Shown here: positions 7,168-14,377 of the stretch, one piece after another | Numbering within the stretch: position 1 is the stretch's first letter | Layout of the letters: each line of letters begins with the position of its first letter | Translations under genes and position numbers: made by a program | From: Bacillus sp. AFS037270 | GTDB taxonomy: Bacteria; Bacillota; Bacilli; Bacillales_B; DSM-18226 | DNA length: 20,936 bases | Direction of reading: 5' to 3' | Assembly: GCF_002585305.1 (NCBI RefSeq) | Contig: NZ_NUNF01000075.1 | Coordinates: forward strand, 1 to 20,936 | The notes under the pieces: generated by a model | Seen by the model: only the letters and a program-made list of their open reading frames with translations | Database searches by the model: none | Told to the model about the DNA's origin: nothing

Positions 7168-9075
7168 ATGAATCATCCAGGTCATTGGATTGAAATAGTT
7201 GTATTTATTATTGCTATTATTTTCGTTTGGTTTTCATTCACAAACTTTGCGAGCGTAAAACGCTTTTTAATTGGTCGCCCTATGAGAACGGCAGAACTAC
7301 ATGGACACCATACCAAAATTGTTTGGTTCATCGCTTTACCTATACTTGCTGCTGACCTTTACTCTTCTGTTTCCTATGGACCAGAAGCTGGAATAACTGA
7401 ACTTATTGGACTTGGTCCTGAAGCAAAATGGTATATAATTCCGATAACAATTTCAACAATTATACTTCTGGTAATATTAATTTTATCTTATATCATGGGA
7501 ATTTTAGCTTATCCAAATGGTGGAGGAGCTTACGCTATCGCAAAAGATAATTTTAAAGCAAAGTGGGTTCCTCTAATAGCTTCCAGTTCCCTGCTTGTGG
7601 ACTATATTTTAACTGTTGCTGTTTCAATATCCGCTGCCTTAGAAGCAGTATCTTCAGCCTATCCAGCAGTTGCACCTTACGAAACGGAATTAGCGATAAC
7701 CGTGGTTTTCTTGTTACTTGTGATGAATTTACGCGGAGTAGCTGAATCAGCAAGAATCTTTGCATACCCTACTTTGGGCTTCATGTTATGTATGATTTTG
7801 TTAATATTTACTGGCTTATTTGAGGGATTCAAAGATGGATTTATCCAAAATTCTACCCCTTCATTTGGTACAGTTCCTCAAGGATTAAGCACCCTACTAA
7901 TTCTAAAGGCATTTAGTTCAGCTTGTTCTGCATTAACAGGGATTGAAACGATTTCAAACTCGGTTCCCATTTTTAGGGAGCCCCAACAAAGAAGTGCTAT
8001 TAAAACCTATATCGCTTTAGGCATAATTACTTCCTTAACTCTTTTAGGATTTGCATACCTATTGTATGTGAAAGGAATTTCACCATCACCAGAGAACACT
8101 ATGTTGTCCCAGCTAGCAGAGATGTATTTCGGGCATGGAATTTTATATCAGATTATCATTTGGTTCACGTTTGTAGTCTTAGTAATGGCAGCAAACTCCA
8201 CTTTTACAGGTTTTTCACTTCTGGCAGCCATAGTTGCGGCTGACGGATATTTACCTAGAGTCTTAACAAACCGTGGCGACCGCTTAGGTTACTCGAATGG
8301 TATTATTGCATTAGCTTCATGTGCGAGTGTGCTTATCTTAGCTTTCCACGCTCATACAAATGCTTTGATTCCACTCTATGCAATCGGAGTATTCTTATCC
8401 TTCACCGTGGCACAATTTGGTTTGGTTCGACGTTGGATAAGAGTAAAAGGACCAAATTGGAAAATAAAATTAGCGGTTAATATTGTTGGTGCAATTGTCA
8501 CATCCATCGTTGCTGTTATTTTTGCGATCACAAAGTTTACAGGTGGAGCGTGGGTTGTCTTGGTGGTTTTACCGTTAATCATTTTATCCTCTTTAGCTAT
8601 TCGTCGTCACTACAACTTTGTAGCAGAAGATCTGCGTATTGATATTCATAAAGAATTCCCTGAAGCAAGGGAAGTTGTAACCGTTGTACTTGTTTCAGGT
8701 GTTCACCGTGTTGTCCACAATACACTATCTTTTGCAAAGAGTATGGGTGGTAACATTATTGCCGTCTACGTTGGTTTTGACGATGAATCAATTGATAGAA
8801 TGGAGAATAAATGGGAGGAATGGGGTTCTCCTTGCAGGCTTGTGGTACTTAAAAGTAAATTTCGTTCAGTAATAGGACCACTTAACCGATTTATGAAAGT
8901 AGTTGAAGAAAAACAAGGAAACAATAGCCATATTCAGCTAATTATACCGCAATTTATTCCTAGAAAGTGGTGGCATAATTTACTGCACAACCAAACCGCC
9001 CTTCAATTGAGGATGTGGTTCTTTCGACATAAAGATGTTGTCATTACCACCGTGCCATACCATCTTAAAAAGTAA
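7168..9075 (+). CDS. kimA: KimA-type high-affinity potassium importer (APC superfamily)
   Basis: A 635-residue membrane protein that imports K+ with protons. The APC core of about 12 helices spans residues 45-475. Motifs match KimA: YSSVSYG near 69, YPNGGGAYAIAKDN, SLLVDYILTVAVSISA, LNLRG-like MNLRGVAESA, AFSSACSALTGIE, NRGDRLGYSNGII and IPLYAIGVF. A cytoplasmic C-terminal domain (about 490-635) ends FIPRKWWHNLLHNQTA and VPYHLKK, as in Bacillus subtilis KimA. An extra N-terminal segment of about 30 residues (HWIEIVVFIIAIIFVWFSF) forms an additional predicted helix before KRFLIGRP, where B. subtilis KimA nearly begins; total length exceeds its about 607. AAGGAG lies 8 nt before the ATG. Control by the c-di-AMP riboswitch makes the K+ role firm. 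Confidence 0.95.
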   Translation: MNHPGHWIEIVVFIIAIIFVWFSFTNFASVKRFLIGRPMRTAELHGHHTKIVWFIALPILAADLYSSVSYGPEAGITELIGLGPEAKWYIIPITISTIILLVILILSYIMGILAYPNGGGAYAIAKDNFKAKWVPLIASSSLLVDYILTVAVSISAALEAVSSAYPAVAPYETELAITVVFLLLVMNLRGVAESARIFAYPTLGFMLCMILLIFTGLFEGFKDGFIQNSTPSFGTVPQGLSTLLILKAFSSACSALTGIETISNSVPIFREPQQRSAIKTYIALGIITSLTLLGFAYLLYVKGISPSPENTMLSQLAEMYFGHGILYQIIIWFTFVVLVMAANSTFTGFSLLAAIVAADGYLPRVLTNRGDRLGYSNGIIALASCASVLILAFHAHTNALIPLYAIGVFLSFTVAQFGLVRRWIRVKGPNWKIKLAVNIVGAIVTSIVAVIFAITKFTGGAWVVLVVLPLIILSSLAIRRHYNFVAEDLRIDIHKEFPEAREVVTVVLVSGVHRVVHNTLSFAKSMGGNIIAVYVGFDDESIDRMENKWEEWGSPCRLVVLKSKFRSVIGPLNRFMKVVEEKQGNNSHIQLIIPQFIPRKWWHNLLHNQTALQLRMWFFRHKDVVITTVPYHLKK

Positions 9076-9145
9076 ACTTTACTGTTAAAATTAATTTTGA
9101 AGGTACATTAACGAATGGTCCACCAATTTTATATAGGAGTATGAT

Positions 9146-9173
9146 AGACAGGTGTATATCGCACCTGTCTTTT
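9146..9173 (+). terminator. Rho-independent terminator of kimA
   Basis: A perfect 9-bp stem (AGACAGGTG and CACCTGTCT) with a 7-nt loop and a short T-run, 70 nt after the kimA stop. Confidence 0.8.
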
Positions 9174-9223
9174 AATATGAAATACACAGACGAAACGGAA
9201 GGATAACAACTATACCTCCTTCT

Positions 9224-9252
9224 TCAGCTAACTGGGCAGTTTAGTTTAATAA
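9224..9252 (+). repeat. Short copy of dispersed repeat
   Basis: TTCAGCTAACTGGGCAGTTT followed by AGTTTAATAAG matches the right flank of the intergenic repeat family seen at 10045-10110, 11430-11512 and 19826-19855. No hairpin is attached to this copy. Confidence 0.45.
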
Positions 9253-9283
9253 GAAATGTTATTACGCAGCTATATAATTACAG

Positions 9284-9318
9284 AAAAAAATCCATCCTCA
9301 TTACATATAAGGATGGAT
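9284..9318 (-). terminator. Terminator on the - strand
   Basis: Read on the - strand, ATCCATCCT pairs with AGGATGGAT (9 bp, 11-nt loop) and is followed by seven T (the A-run at 9284-9290). It closes the small gene remnant at 9350-9569 and supports real transcription there. Confidence 0.8.
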
Positions 9319-9349
9319 AGTGGACTAGGGCTTTTCAAAAATTTGATTA

Positions 9350-9569
9350 TTATACTAATATCTTTTCGTTTGTAATCCGGACATAACGTACTAAATATGA
9401 ATTTATAATATGATTCCCTTGGTTATTTTTCACATTAAAAAAATTGTAACGTTCCATTTTTTCAATTATTTCTTGTTCAACATCTTCTTTTTTTAACATC
9501 CAATTCATTTACCACTTTTTCGGTTATAATCTTATTATCAAAAGTATAGCAAACAGTAAATTCCTTCAA
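9350..9569 (-). pseudogene. Small conserved-looking gene, frameshifted in an A7 run
   Basis: Reading - strand, a TTG at 9567-9569 preceded by AAAGGA (9 nt) begins MKEFTVCYTFDNKIITEKVV and continues NELDVKK before a shift at the seven-base T-run 9488-9494 (A7 on the sense strand). One base fewer joins it to EDVEQEIIEKMERYNFFNVK and on to SYLVRYVRITNEKILV, stop at 9350. The combined product would be about 72 residues. Without the shift the first frame ends at once, and the second could start only at ATG 9506-9508 without a good ribosome site. A terminator follows. It may be a disrupted gene, a sequencing error in a homopolymer, or slippage-based expression. Function not recognised. Confidence 0.6.
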
Positions 9570-9637
9570 AATTAATTTTCCTTTCTATAATCTATTGTTA
9601 AAAACTTCACATTTAACCCCAATACATTGTCTTAAAT

Positions 9638-9823
9638 TTAATTATTATCAGTTTTTTCTTTCCGTGACTTTATACTTGAAATGGACAACCATATTGATAA
9701 AATGATGGATAGGACTCCAGTAACCACATTACTTAACCGATGTATCGGGTTTATAAATAATTCATAAATGCCATATAAAAAACCTAAACATATGAATATA
9801 AGGTCTATTATTGAAATCTTCAT
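9638..9823 (-). CDS. Small membrane protein, hypothetical
   Basis: A 61-residue protein with two likely membrane helices: IDLIFICLGFLYGIYELF (about 4-21) and VVTGVLSIILSIWLSI (about 32-47), then a charged tail KSRKEKTDNN. I use the second ATG (9821-9823): AAGGAG is 6 nt upstream of it but directly touches the first ATG (9827-9829). It lies upstream of the frameshifted gene on the same strand with a 68-nt gap. Not recognised. Confidence 0.7.
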   Translation of the reverse strand: MKISIIDLIFICLGFLYGIYELFINPIHRLSNVVTGVLSIILSIWLSISSIKSRKEKTDNN

Positions 9824-9839
9824 TTTCATCTCCTTAACT

Positions 9840-10235
9840 TTTAACCTTCAACAGGACGACGTGCCATATTATTCGAAAGTTACTCTAAATTTTTGACCAT
9901 TAAATTTTTACAAGTACATTTCAAAAAATATCATCAGTGTTTGTCCAATCAATTTTTTATAAATTTGCATTTCCTATTATAGATACAATCCAAGGAGATG
10001 CGATTTCATCTCTCCCCAAATAATTCCTTTTTTCAGGAATTATTGACCTGTTTCACTAAATTGAAACGGCGGTTCTTATTTAGCTAAAGGGGAGTTTAGT
10101 TGAATAACAAAAGAGATAACGAGGTAAATTTTTATCACAAATAGTTGTCAATATTTAACGAATACTTTTTGTTTAAAAGTCTTGCTTACTGGGTAAATAA
10201 AATTGAATTTTCCCATCAAACGAGGGTGATAATAA
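9840..10235. other. Intergenic region with hairpins and one dispersed repeat
   Basis: No gene found. GAGATG/CATCTC (9995-10012) and AATAATTCCT/AGGAATTATT (10019-10044) form two adjacent hairpins. At 10045-10110 is a repeat-family copy with TTCACTAAATTGAAACGGCG and a GGGGAGTTTAGTTGAATAAC right flank. A 14-codon ORF opening at 10100 with TTG lies inside the repeat and is not taken as a gene. Confidence 0.5.
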
Positions 10236-10439
10236 ATGGATTTTTTACAAATCGAGAGAAGAAGAAAGAGGTACAATGTAATAATCAAGGGGAATAATCA
10301 GGAAGAACAGGCTGTCATAATAGCTTATTCTGCTGAGGAAATGAAAAGCTTAGTACGTAAACTGTATAAGAACATAATTATTGATGAAAAGGGGTTACCA
10401 TCAGGAGAAATTTCATTTGAGACAACAGAACTATTATAA
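10236..10439 (+). CDS. Hypothetical protein, 67 residues
   Basis: A small soluble protein, MDFLQIERRRKRYNVIIKGN at the N-terminus, with a pattern of two beta strands (RYNVIIKG, AVIIAYS), a helix (AEEMKSLVRKLYKNI) and a final strand (GEISFETTELL). The ATG follows GAGGGTG by about 7 nt. It is a single gene between intergenic repeats. Not recognised; no catalytic motif is visible. Confidence 0.7.
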   Translation: MDFLQIERRRKRYNVIIKGNNQEEQAVIIAYSAEEMKSLVRKLYKNIIIDEKGLPSGEISFETTELL

Positions 10440-10800
10440 ATTAGACTGTGTCCTTTTTTTTCTATTATTAATCATTTCGTATTTAAACTTATGAAACTAA
10501 ACAATCTCTTGTTTCACAGGTATTTAACTAATAGAAAAGCCGAGGGCTTCAATCCCCCGACCATTTTTATTATAACACTAAAAAGGTTATCGTTTATGGA
10601 AATAAGTACCAATTGATGGTATTTATTCAACTAACCCACATAAATAAAAAGAGGTAGATATATGAGAAAAACATTAATCAGAACCCTTATAGCCTTAAAT
10701 TATCTATAATCTTTTATAGTATTGGAAAAGCTATTTTAGTGCTTAAAGAAAGGTGGCACTTTATAGGAGTAATTTTTCATTTACACTAAGGAGGATAACG
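10440..10800 (+). other. Intergenic region before the DUF3231 gene
   Basis: Contains a weak stem-loop (CGAGGG...CCCCCG, one mismatch, then ATTTTTA) near 10541-10568 that may end the upstream transcript. A 15-codon ORF (10662-10709, MRKTLIRTLIALNYL) follows GAGGT; it could be a leader or a cut signal-peptide gene but support is thin. Confidence 0.35.
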
Positions 10801-11313
10801 ATGGGAATTTTAAGTGGAAACCCCAAGGAAGAGCCTTTACACTACGGAGAAGTCTTTGATATATGGGCATCTCAATTAGTGGGAAATAGTCTGATTTCGG
10901 GTTATCAAACAATGTTGAACCATGCAGGTGATGAAGATTTAAAAAAGTTATTAGCAGAAGCAATTGAAACATGCCAACAAGAAAAAAAACAGGTTGAAGA
11001 ACTATTAAAAGAAAACGGAGTCGGCTTACCACCTACTGCTCCAGAGCCTCCTGATGTATGTTTGGAAGATATTCCAGTAGGTGCAAGAATCCCAGATCCA
11101 GCTATTGCTGCTACACTTTCTGCTGATATTGCCGCTGGATTAGTAACTTGCAGCCAAGCAATCGGTAAATCCATCAGGGAAGACGTAGCCATGATGTATG
11201 GTCAATTCCATAACCAAAAGGCAGTCCTTGGGGCAAAAGTGCTTCGTTTAAATAAAGAAAAAGGATGGCTCATCCCTCCTCCTCTACATCTAAATAAACA
11301 TGGTGATTGTTAA
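10801..11313 (+). CDS. DUF3231 family protein
   Basis: A 170-residue, largely helical protein. Features are a helix with DIWASQLVGNSLISGYQTML, a second helix ending QQEKKQVEELLKENGVGLPP (about 54-75), the PPTAPEPPD linker, DIPVGARIPDPAIA, and a last pair of helices with IREDVAMMYGQFHNQKAVLG. These fit the one-domain DUF3231 proteins common in Bacillaceae, related in layout to CotF-like coat proteins. The ATG at 10801 follows AAGGAGG by 6-7 nt; the frame is open upstream to 10753 without a ribosome site. It is a single gene with its own terminator. Function unknown; a spore or stress role is a guess from the family. Confidence 0.8.
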   Translation: MGILSGNPKEEPLHYGEVFDIWASQLVGNSLISGYQTMLNHAGDEDLKKLLAEAIETCQQEKKQVEELLKENGVGLPPTAPEPPDVCLEDIPVGARIPDPAIAATLSADIAAGLVTCSQAIGKSIREDVAMMYGQFHNQKAVLGAKVLRLNKEKGWLIPPPLHLNKHGDC

Positions 11314-11318
11314 TTTAG

Positions 11319-11347
11319 GACACGGTTATTTCTAACCGTGTCTTTTT
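11319..11347 (+). terminator. Terminator of the DUF3231 gene
   Basis: A perfect 10-bp stem (GACACGGTTA and complement), loop TTTC, then five T, starting 6 nt after the stop codon. Confidence 0.9.
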
Positions 11348-11429
11348 ATAATTTAATTTAGTTCAAATGTTAGAAACGAAAAAATATTGTTCGAAATATG
11401 TGATGAGAAGGGGTTTAATAAACAAACGG

Positions 11430-11512
11430 GGGCTGAGTTCAATATATGCGGCTGCATAGGCAGCCATTTTTTCTTCTGTAACTAAAGGTGCAGGTTAGTT
11501 GAAAAAGGGGAA
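11430..11512 (+). repeat. Dispersed repeat copy with its hairpin
   Basis: GGGGCTGAGTTCAATATATG leads to a hairpin (GGCTGC 11450-11455, GCAGCC 11460-11465) with six T at 11467-11472, then TTCTTCTGTAACTAAAGGTG and CAGGTTAGTTGAAAAAG. The order (left flank, stem-loop, T-run, CTAA..GGGGCAG-like right flank) matches copies near 6434, 12209 and 19757. Confidence 0.6.
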
Positions 11513-11533
11513 GTTTAATTTTCATATAAAGTA

Positions 11534-11563
11534 AGGTAAAATTAGGTATAATTAGGTAAAATC
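11534..11563 (+). repeat. Three tandem 10-bp repeats
   Basis: AGGTAAAATT, AGGTATAATT and AGGTAAAATC follow one another directly. The middle unit contains TATAAT (11547-11552), a possible -10 box for the Nudix gene starting 20 nt later. Ten bp is about one helical turn. Confidence 0.7.
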
Positions 11564-11582
11564 AATTGGTGGTGAATAAAGA

Positions 11583-12200
11583 TTGGAACCTAAATGGTTA
11601 GAATGGGCAAAACAGCTTCAATCCATTGCACAAGCAGGGCTAACTTATTCTAAAGATGTTTATGACTTGGAAAGATTTGAATTAATTAGAAATATTAGTG
11701 TTGAGATTTTGACACAGCATACAAATATGGACAATAAAATTATAAAAGAACTATTTGCAAATGAAACTGGGTATGCAACGCCGAAAGTTGATATTAGGGC
11801 TGTTGTATTTAGGGCTAATAAAATATTAATGGTGAGAGAAACCAATGATGGAGATTGGTCGTTACCTGGAGGTTGGGGCGATATTGGATTAACTCCAAGT
11901 GAAGTTGCAGTCAAGGAAGTAAAAGAAGAATCAGGGTTTGATGTCAAAGCGATAAAATTAATAGCTGTACTCGACAAGAAATGCCATCCCCATCCACCTT
12001 CTCCATATCACGTTTATAAAATGTTTATCCAATGTGAAATCATTGGCGGGCAACCAAAAGAAGGTATTGAAACAGATGCAGTAGAATTTTTCGCAGAAAA
12101 TGAACTACCACCTTTATCGATAGCTAGAAATACAGAATCACAAATTCAACTAGCATTTAAACATTTGCATAATCCACAAGAACCTGTAAATTTTGATTGA
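11583..12200 (+). CDS. Nudix hydrolase with Nudix_N_2 domain (YjhB-like)
   Basis: A 205-residue hydrolase of nucleoside diphosphates linked to another moiety; relatives are called ADP-ribose pyrophosphatases. The N-terminal 60 residues (WLEWAKQLQSIAQAGLTYSK, YDLERFE) form the helical domain usual in YjhB-type proteins. The Nudix box at about 96-119 reads GGWGDIGLTPSEVAVKEVKE then ESGF: the metal-binding EExG part is intact, Lys replaces Arg in RE, and Leu stands where many Nudix proteins have Glu after Gly. I accept the TTG start at 11583: MEPKWLEWAKQL is a typical beginning and GGTGG is 10 nt upstream. Three 10-bp repeats lie just before it. Single gene. Confidence 0.88.
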   Translation: MEPKWLEWAKQLQSIAQAGLTYSKDVYDLERFELIRNISVEILTQHTNMDNKIIKELFANETGYATPKVDIRAVVFRANKILMVRETNDGDWSLPGGWGDIGLTPSEVAVKEVKEESGFDVKAIKLIAVLDKKCHPHPPSPYHVYKMFIQCEIIGGQPKEGIETDAVEFFAENELPPLSIARNTESQIQLAFKHLHNPQEPVNFD

Positions 12201-12208
12201 TACTCCAA

Positions 12209-12295
12209 GTTGTTCAACTAACGGATAGCTTTCGTTCAGGATGATGTGATCGCTGCAGCGGTCATTTTTTTCTTGTTGAACTATCGGGGCAGCAT
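12209..12295 (+). repeat. Dispersed repeat copy downstream of the Nudix gene
   Basis: TTGTTCAACTAACGGATAGC, a stem-loop (12248-12263), a T-run, then TTCTTGTTGAACTATCGGGG and CAGCATTCCTGTAATGAA. The right part matches 6387-6412 (CTATCAAGGCAATATTCCTG) and the flank style matches 19826-19855. Confidence 0.6.
12248..12271 (+). terminator. Terminator inside the repeat, likely for the Nudix gene
   Basis: GATCGC pairs with GCGGTC around a TGCA loop, followed by A and seven T. Confidence 0.75.
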
Positions 12296-12530
12296 TCCTG
12301 TAATGAAGAAATATAAGGTTTATATAAAAAAGCCCCTTGGTTAGATATGAGTGTCCAAAGGTTGGCGGCAAAAAGGACACAAATATACTACCTGGAGGCT
12401 ATTTAAATGAATTATAACCATGTTAATGGTTTGTTGATCTCTTCCCCAATACAATGACTGCCCCAAATGCCCGAATCCAAATTGGGCATCAGGCAGAATG
12501 GTTCCTCGGGGGCTTATGTTGAAGAATAGG

Positions 12531-12552
12531 GGGCTGCTTCGGCAGCCCTTTT
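12531..12552 (+). terminator. Terminator with UUCG tetraloop
   Basis: GGGCTGC and GCAGCCC form a 7-bp GC-rich stem closed by TTCG, followed by TTTTC. No clear gene ends just upstream, so it may end a small transcript from the 12300-12520 stretch. Confidence 0.75.
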
Positions 12553-12883
12553 CTTGTTCCACACATAAAACCAACAGACGTATCAATTTTTGGATACGTC
12601 TGTTTATTACTCTTATTATCAAATCTCTAGATTACCCGTTTTTCCTGCGATTTTGTATGTATTCTTCCATAGTCAAACCATTTTCCCTGAGCGTATGATT
12701 AATCTTATCTGTCATTACAGCCAATGGAAGTAAGCACAGAAATAAAAGAAACAGTAAATCAAGAAGTATCACAAGAAGCTCTCAGCTTTGCTTCCAAATA
12801 CTTATTTGACGATGATGACGAATGACAGACTCTTTATTAAGTTATGGGTTGCCTTAAGGCGTTTTTATAGCAGATAATAATAC

Positions 12884-12914
12884 AAAAACCATCTCACATT
12901 TAGAGATGGTTTTT
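12884..12914. terminator. Symmetrical terminator
   Basis: A perfect 12-bp stem (AAAAACCATCTC and complement) with loop ACATTTA. The A-run before and T-run after allow termination in both directions. Confidence 0.8.
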
Positions 12915-13093
12915 ACTTTAATTTACATATTAAGTCTATTTTCATTCAGGAAACGCCGAATGCAACATTTGCCATTTATACAGCTATTTTACTAGCAAAT
13001 GAGTGTACGTTTTTTGTATTTTAAGCTTATGTATTAAATCCATTCTTTTAGTCAATAACAATAACAAAATAAAAGACTACGGGGGTGGAACAT

Positions 13094-13234
13094 ATGAAAT
13101 GCAAAAGTTGTGGCAAAGATACAAGGGTTCGGGATAAGAAGAAATATAATGAACGCTGGGGATTATGCAGCTCTTGTTATAGAAAAGACAAGGAAATGTT
13201 TAAAATAGGCATCAAAATAGCTTCAAACAGATAA
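13094..13234 (+). CDS. Small zinc-ribbon protein, 46 residues
   Basis: MKCKSCGKDTRVRDKKKYNE then RWGLCSSCYRKD: two CxxC pairs (3-6 and 25-28) spaced like a zinc ribbon or treble-clef knuckle, with a basic C-terminus (KIGIKIASNR). GGGGGTGG lies about 6 nt before the ATG. The stop is directly followed by a hairpin that terminates the opposing gene. It may bind nucleic acid, but nothing beyond the zinc-site pattern is visible. Not recognised as a named family. Confidence 0.75.
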   Translation: MKCKSCGKDTRVRDKKKYNERWGLCSSCYRKDKEMFKIGIKIASNR

Positions 13235-13261
13235 AAACCCTTCAGATATAAATTCGAAGGG
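13233..13261 (-). terminator. Terminator of the - strand RHH-like gene
   Basis: On the - strand CCCTTC (complement of GAAGGG, 13256-13261) pairs with GAAGGG (13238-13243), followed by five T. Loop of 12 nt. It sits tail to tail between two small genes. Confidence 0.65.
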
Positions 13262-13263
13262 GA

Positions 13264-13557
13264 TTAATACACTACTGTTTGTTTTCCAGATTGTTTAATC
13301 ACTGTAGGGTTGACCCAAAATTGTTCGTAGGCTCCACCATGCCTTTCCTGAAGGTATTTTACAACGTTAGGGGAGTCTAGTGCTATTTTCAATAATTCAT
13401 CAGCTAGACGGCTTTTAGACATGCCAACACAGGCCATAGACAATCTCGAAAGCTTTTTGTCGTACTCGTTGGTCATACTTACAGAAACTCTACATACACG
13501 TTTATTACCGAGTCCACGTTCTTGAGCTTGATCACTGGCGCTTTTAAAAGTAGTCAT
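13264..13557 (-). CDS. Ribbon-helix-helix-like small protein
   Basis: A 97-residue protein whose centre (RVCRVSVSMTNEYDKKLSRL, then SMACVGMSKSRLADELLKIA) looks like a beta strand followed by two helices, as in CopG/Arc-type ribbon-helix-helix DNA-binding proteins. The N-terminus is basic and the C-terminus (QERHGGAYEQFWVNP) is unlike any family I know. The ATG at 13555-13557 has GAAGG about 11 nt upstream. A palindrome TGCGTTACTGACGCA lies at about 13578-13592 just before the gene and could be an autoregulatory site. Such proteins are frequent on plasmids and phages; no partner gene was seen here. Confidence 0.7.
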   Translation of the reverse strand: MTTFKSASDQAQERGLGNKRVCRVSVSMTNEYDKKLSRLSMACVGMSKSRLADELLKIALDSPNVVKYLQERHGGAYEQFWVNPTVIKQSGKQTVVY

Positions 13558-14077
13558 TCGTAGACAACCTTCTTATTGCGTTACTGACGCAGTATTTATA
13601 CTAAAATATGAAGCATTACAATGGTTTTAGAACCTTTTTAAAACCATTTATTATGTAGTTATATAGTTAACAACATAAAATACACCGCTCGATAAAAATC
13701 TTTATACCAAGTCCCCAATCGTGGTAGTTCAGCTCAAGTGCCGACACTGGAACCAAGAAAAATGTCAACGATTTGATTGAAGAAGGTTTGAATTTTTTAA
13801 CAAAATACGAACGGAGCATATCCTAATCATTAATAATGGTCGGGATTTTTCTTTTTTATTATGCAGTTCCATGACCATGTTGAGAACTTTAAAAAAATAT
13901 TTTAGAAGATAACAAGATTGTTTGATTTGTTTTTTCTTAACTTAAGAGTCTCTCTTCTGTCTTAATAAAGATTTTAACAACCTCTTTTCCTTAGTTTTTT
14001 CAAAACTTCAGACTGCGCCAGTGCGTAACAGCGTAAGTGCATCAAACTATTCGTGGAAGGGGAGGGAGGAGAATTAA
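13558..14077. other. Intergenic region with gene remnants
   Basis: Holds the TGCGT-TACTG-ACGCA palindrome (13578-13592) and an AATGGTTTT/AAAACCATT hairpin (13620-13648) upstream of the RHH-like gene. A frame open from about 13730 to 13826 reads DTGTKKNVNDLIEEGLNFLT then KYERSIS and stops before a terminator; it has no start and is probably a gene tail. Position 14011-14045 is rich in GCGTAA motifs. Nothing else supported. Confidence 0.4.
13822..13857 (+). terminator. Rho-independent terminator
   Basis: CCTAATCATT pairs with AATGGTCGGG (10 bp, one mismatch, G-U pairs) around AAT, then ATTTTTCTTTTTT. It directly follows the stop of the start-less frame described for 13730-13826. Confidence 0.7.
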
Positions 14078-14107
14078 ATGGGGGCCCACCAGCAAAACAT
14101 ACGCTAA
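14078..14107 (+). pseudogene. Strong ribosome site and ATG with gene body lost
   Basis: GGGAGGGAGGAG ends 6 nt before an ATG at 14078, yet the frame closes after nine codons (MGAHQQNIR). The left inverted repeat begins at about 14080, exactly behind the start codon. The likely reading is that a gene start was cut when the repeat joined here. A true nine-residue peptide is possible. Confidence 0.35.
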
Positions 14108-14168
14108 GCAAATTTCGACATCAAAAAAAGCCGATTTTTCCTATGCTAAGGAAATCGACTTTATTTTA
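14080..14168 (-). repeat. Left inverted repeat of the YjcZ zone
   Basis: About 90 bp that, read on the - strand, match 15802-15898 closely: AAATCGGCTTTTT, TGTCGAAATTTGCTTAGCGT and ATGTTTTGC-TGGTGGG are shared. A 9-nt insertion (GCGTTTTGT-like) distinguishes the right copy. Each copy contains a stem-loop (AAAGYCGAT...ATCGGCTTT) with a T-run and could terminate transcription. Confidence 0.8.
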
Positions 14169-14190
14169 AAGAATGCTGATATTGATAATC

Positions 14191-14215
14191 AAAAAAAGGC
14201 CCTTAATCAGAGCCC
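14191..14215 (-). terminator. Terminator of the YjcZ pair on the - strand
   Basis: On the - strand GGGCTC pairs with GGGCCT (wobbles included) around TGATTAA, followed by seven T, 25 nt after the stop of the gene at 14240-14323. Confidence 0.7.
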
Positions 14216-14239
14216 TGTTCTTTGCCTTGTACCAAATTA

Positions 14240-14323
14240 TCAGTACATAAATGACGCACCAATAATGATAAGAAGAATAAACAATACTACGATTAACGCA
14301 AAACCAGTTCCATGTCCGCTCAT
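14240..14323 (-). CDS. YjcZ-family sporulation protein, 27 residues
   Basis: [20 protein letters not shown] then IGASFMY: a short Gly-rich start and one membrane helix ([16 protein letters not shown]), the signature of YjcZ/SscA-type proteins made during sporulation and often assembled with the coat. GGGAGGTG lies 8 nt before the ATG. It is 54 nt downstream of another YjcZ gene on the same strand, so they are probably one operon closed by the terminator at 14191-14215. Confidence 0.85.
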   Translation of the reverse strand: MSGHGTGFALIVVLFILLIIIGASFMY

Positions 14324-14377
14324 TTTATAACACCTCCCAGCATTAATAATTTCTAAGCTAGAAAGTTTTAAGCTTTA

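Larger units (their letters stand above)
12296..13093. other. Long region without a convincing gene; hairpins and short ORFs
   Basis: Seen here: GTGTCC/GGACAC stem at 12351-12380; a 16-codon + ORF at 12408 after TGGAGG; an 11-bp hairpin at 12574-12603 (ACAGACGTATC and complement); a 27-codon - ORF at 12632-12715 (MTDKINHTLRENGLTMEEYI start) without a ribosome site; and a 33-codon + ORF at 12724-12825 ending SKYLFDDDDE, also without one. A long - frame across 12341-12622 runs through a terminator and is not credible, though its end carries CPFC. A shortened copy of the element duplicated at 16034 and 18235 begins at 12850 (TTGCCTTAAGGCGTTTTT, then AATACAAAAACCATCTCA). Confidence 0.4.

Noticed and set aside
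10100..10144. 14-codon ORF starting with TTG after GGGGAG
   Set aside because: It lies inside a dispersed repeat whose right flank supplies both the apparent ribosome site and the start.
12341..12622. 93-codon - strand ORF ending in CPFCRQPLDTHI
   Set aside because: It runs straight through a GC-rich UUCG terminator at 12531-12552, has no ribosome site, and only the last few codons look protein-like.
12724..12825. 33-codon + ORF ending in KYLFDDDDE
   Set aside because: Protein-like composition but no ribosome site and no recognised family; it may be a gene tail and is described only within the intergenic entry.
14037..14330. 97-codon + strand ORF across the left inverted repeat and the YjcZ gene
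   Set aside because: It overlaps a - strand YjcZ gene with a good ribosome site and a terminator, and its sequence follows the repeat rather than any family.
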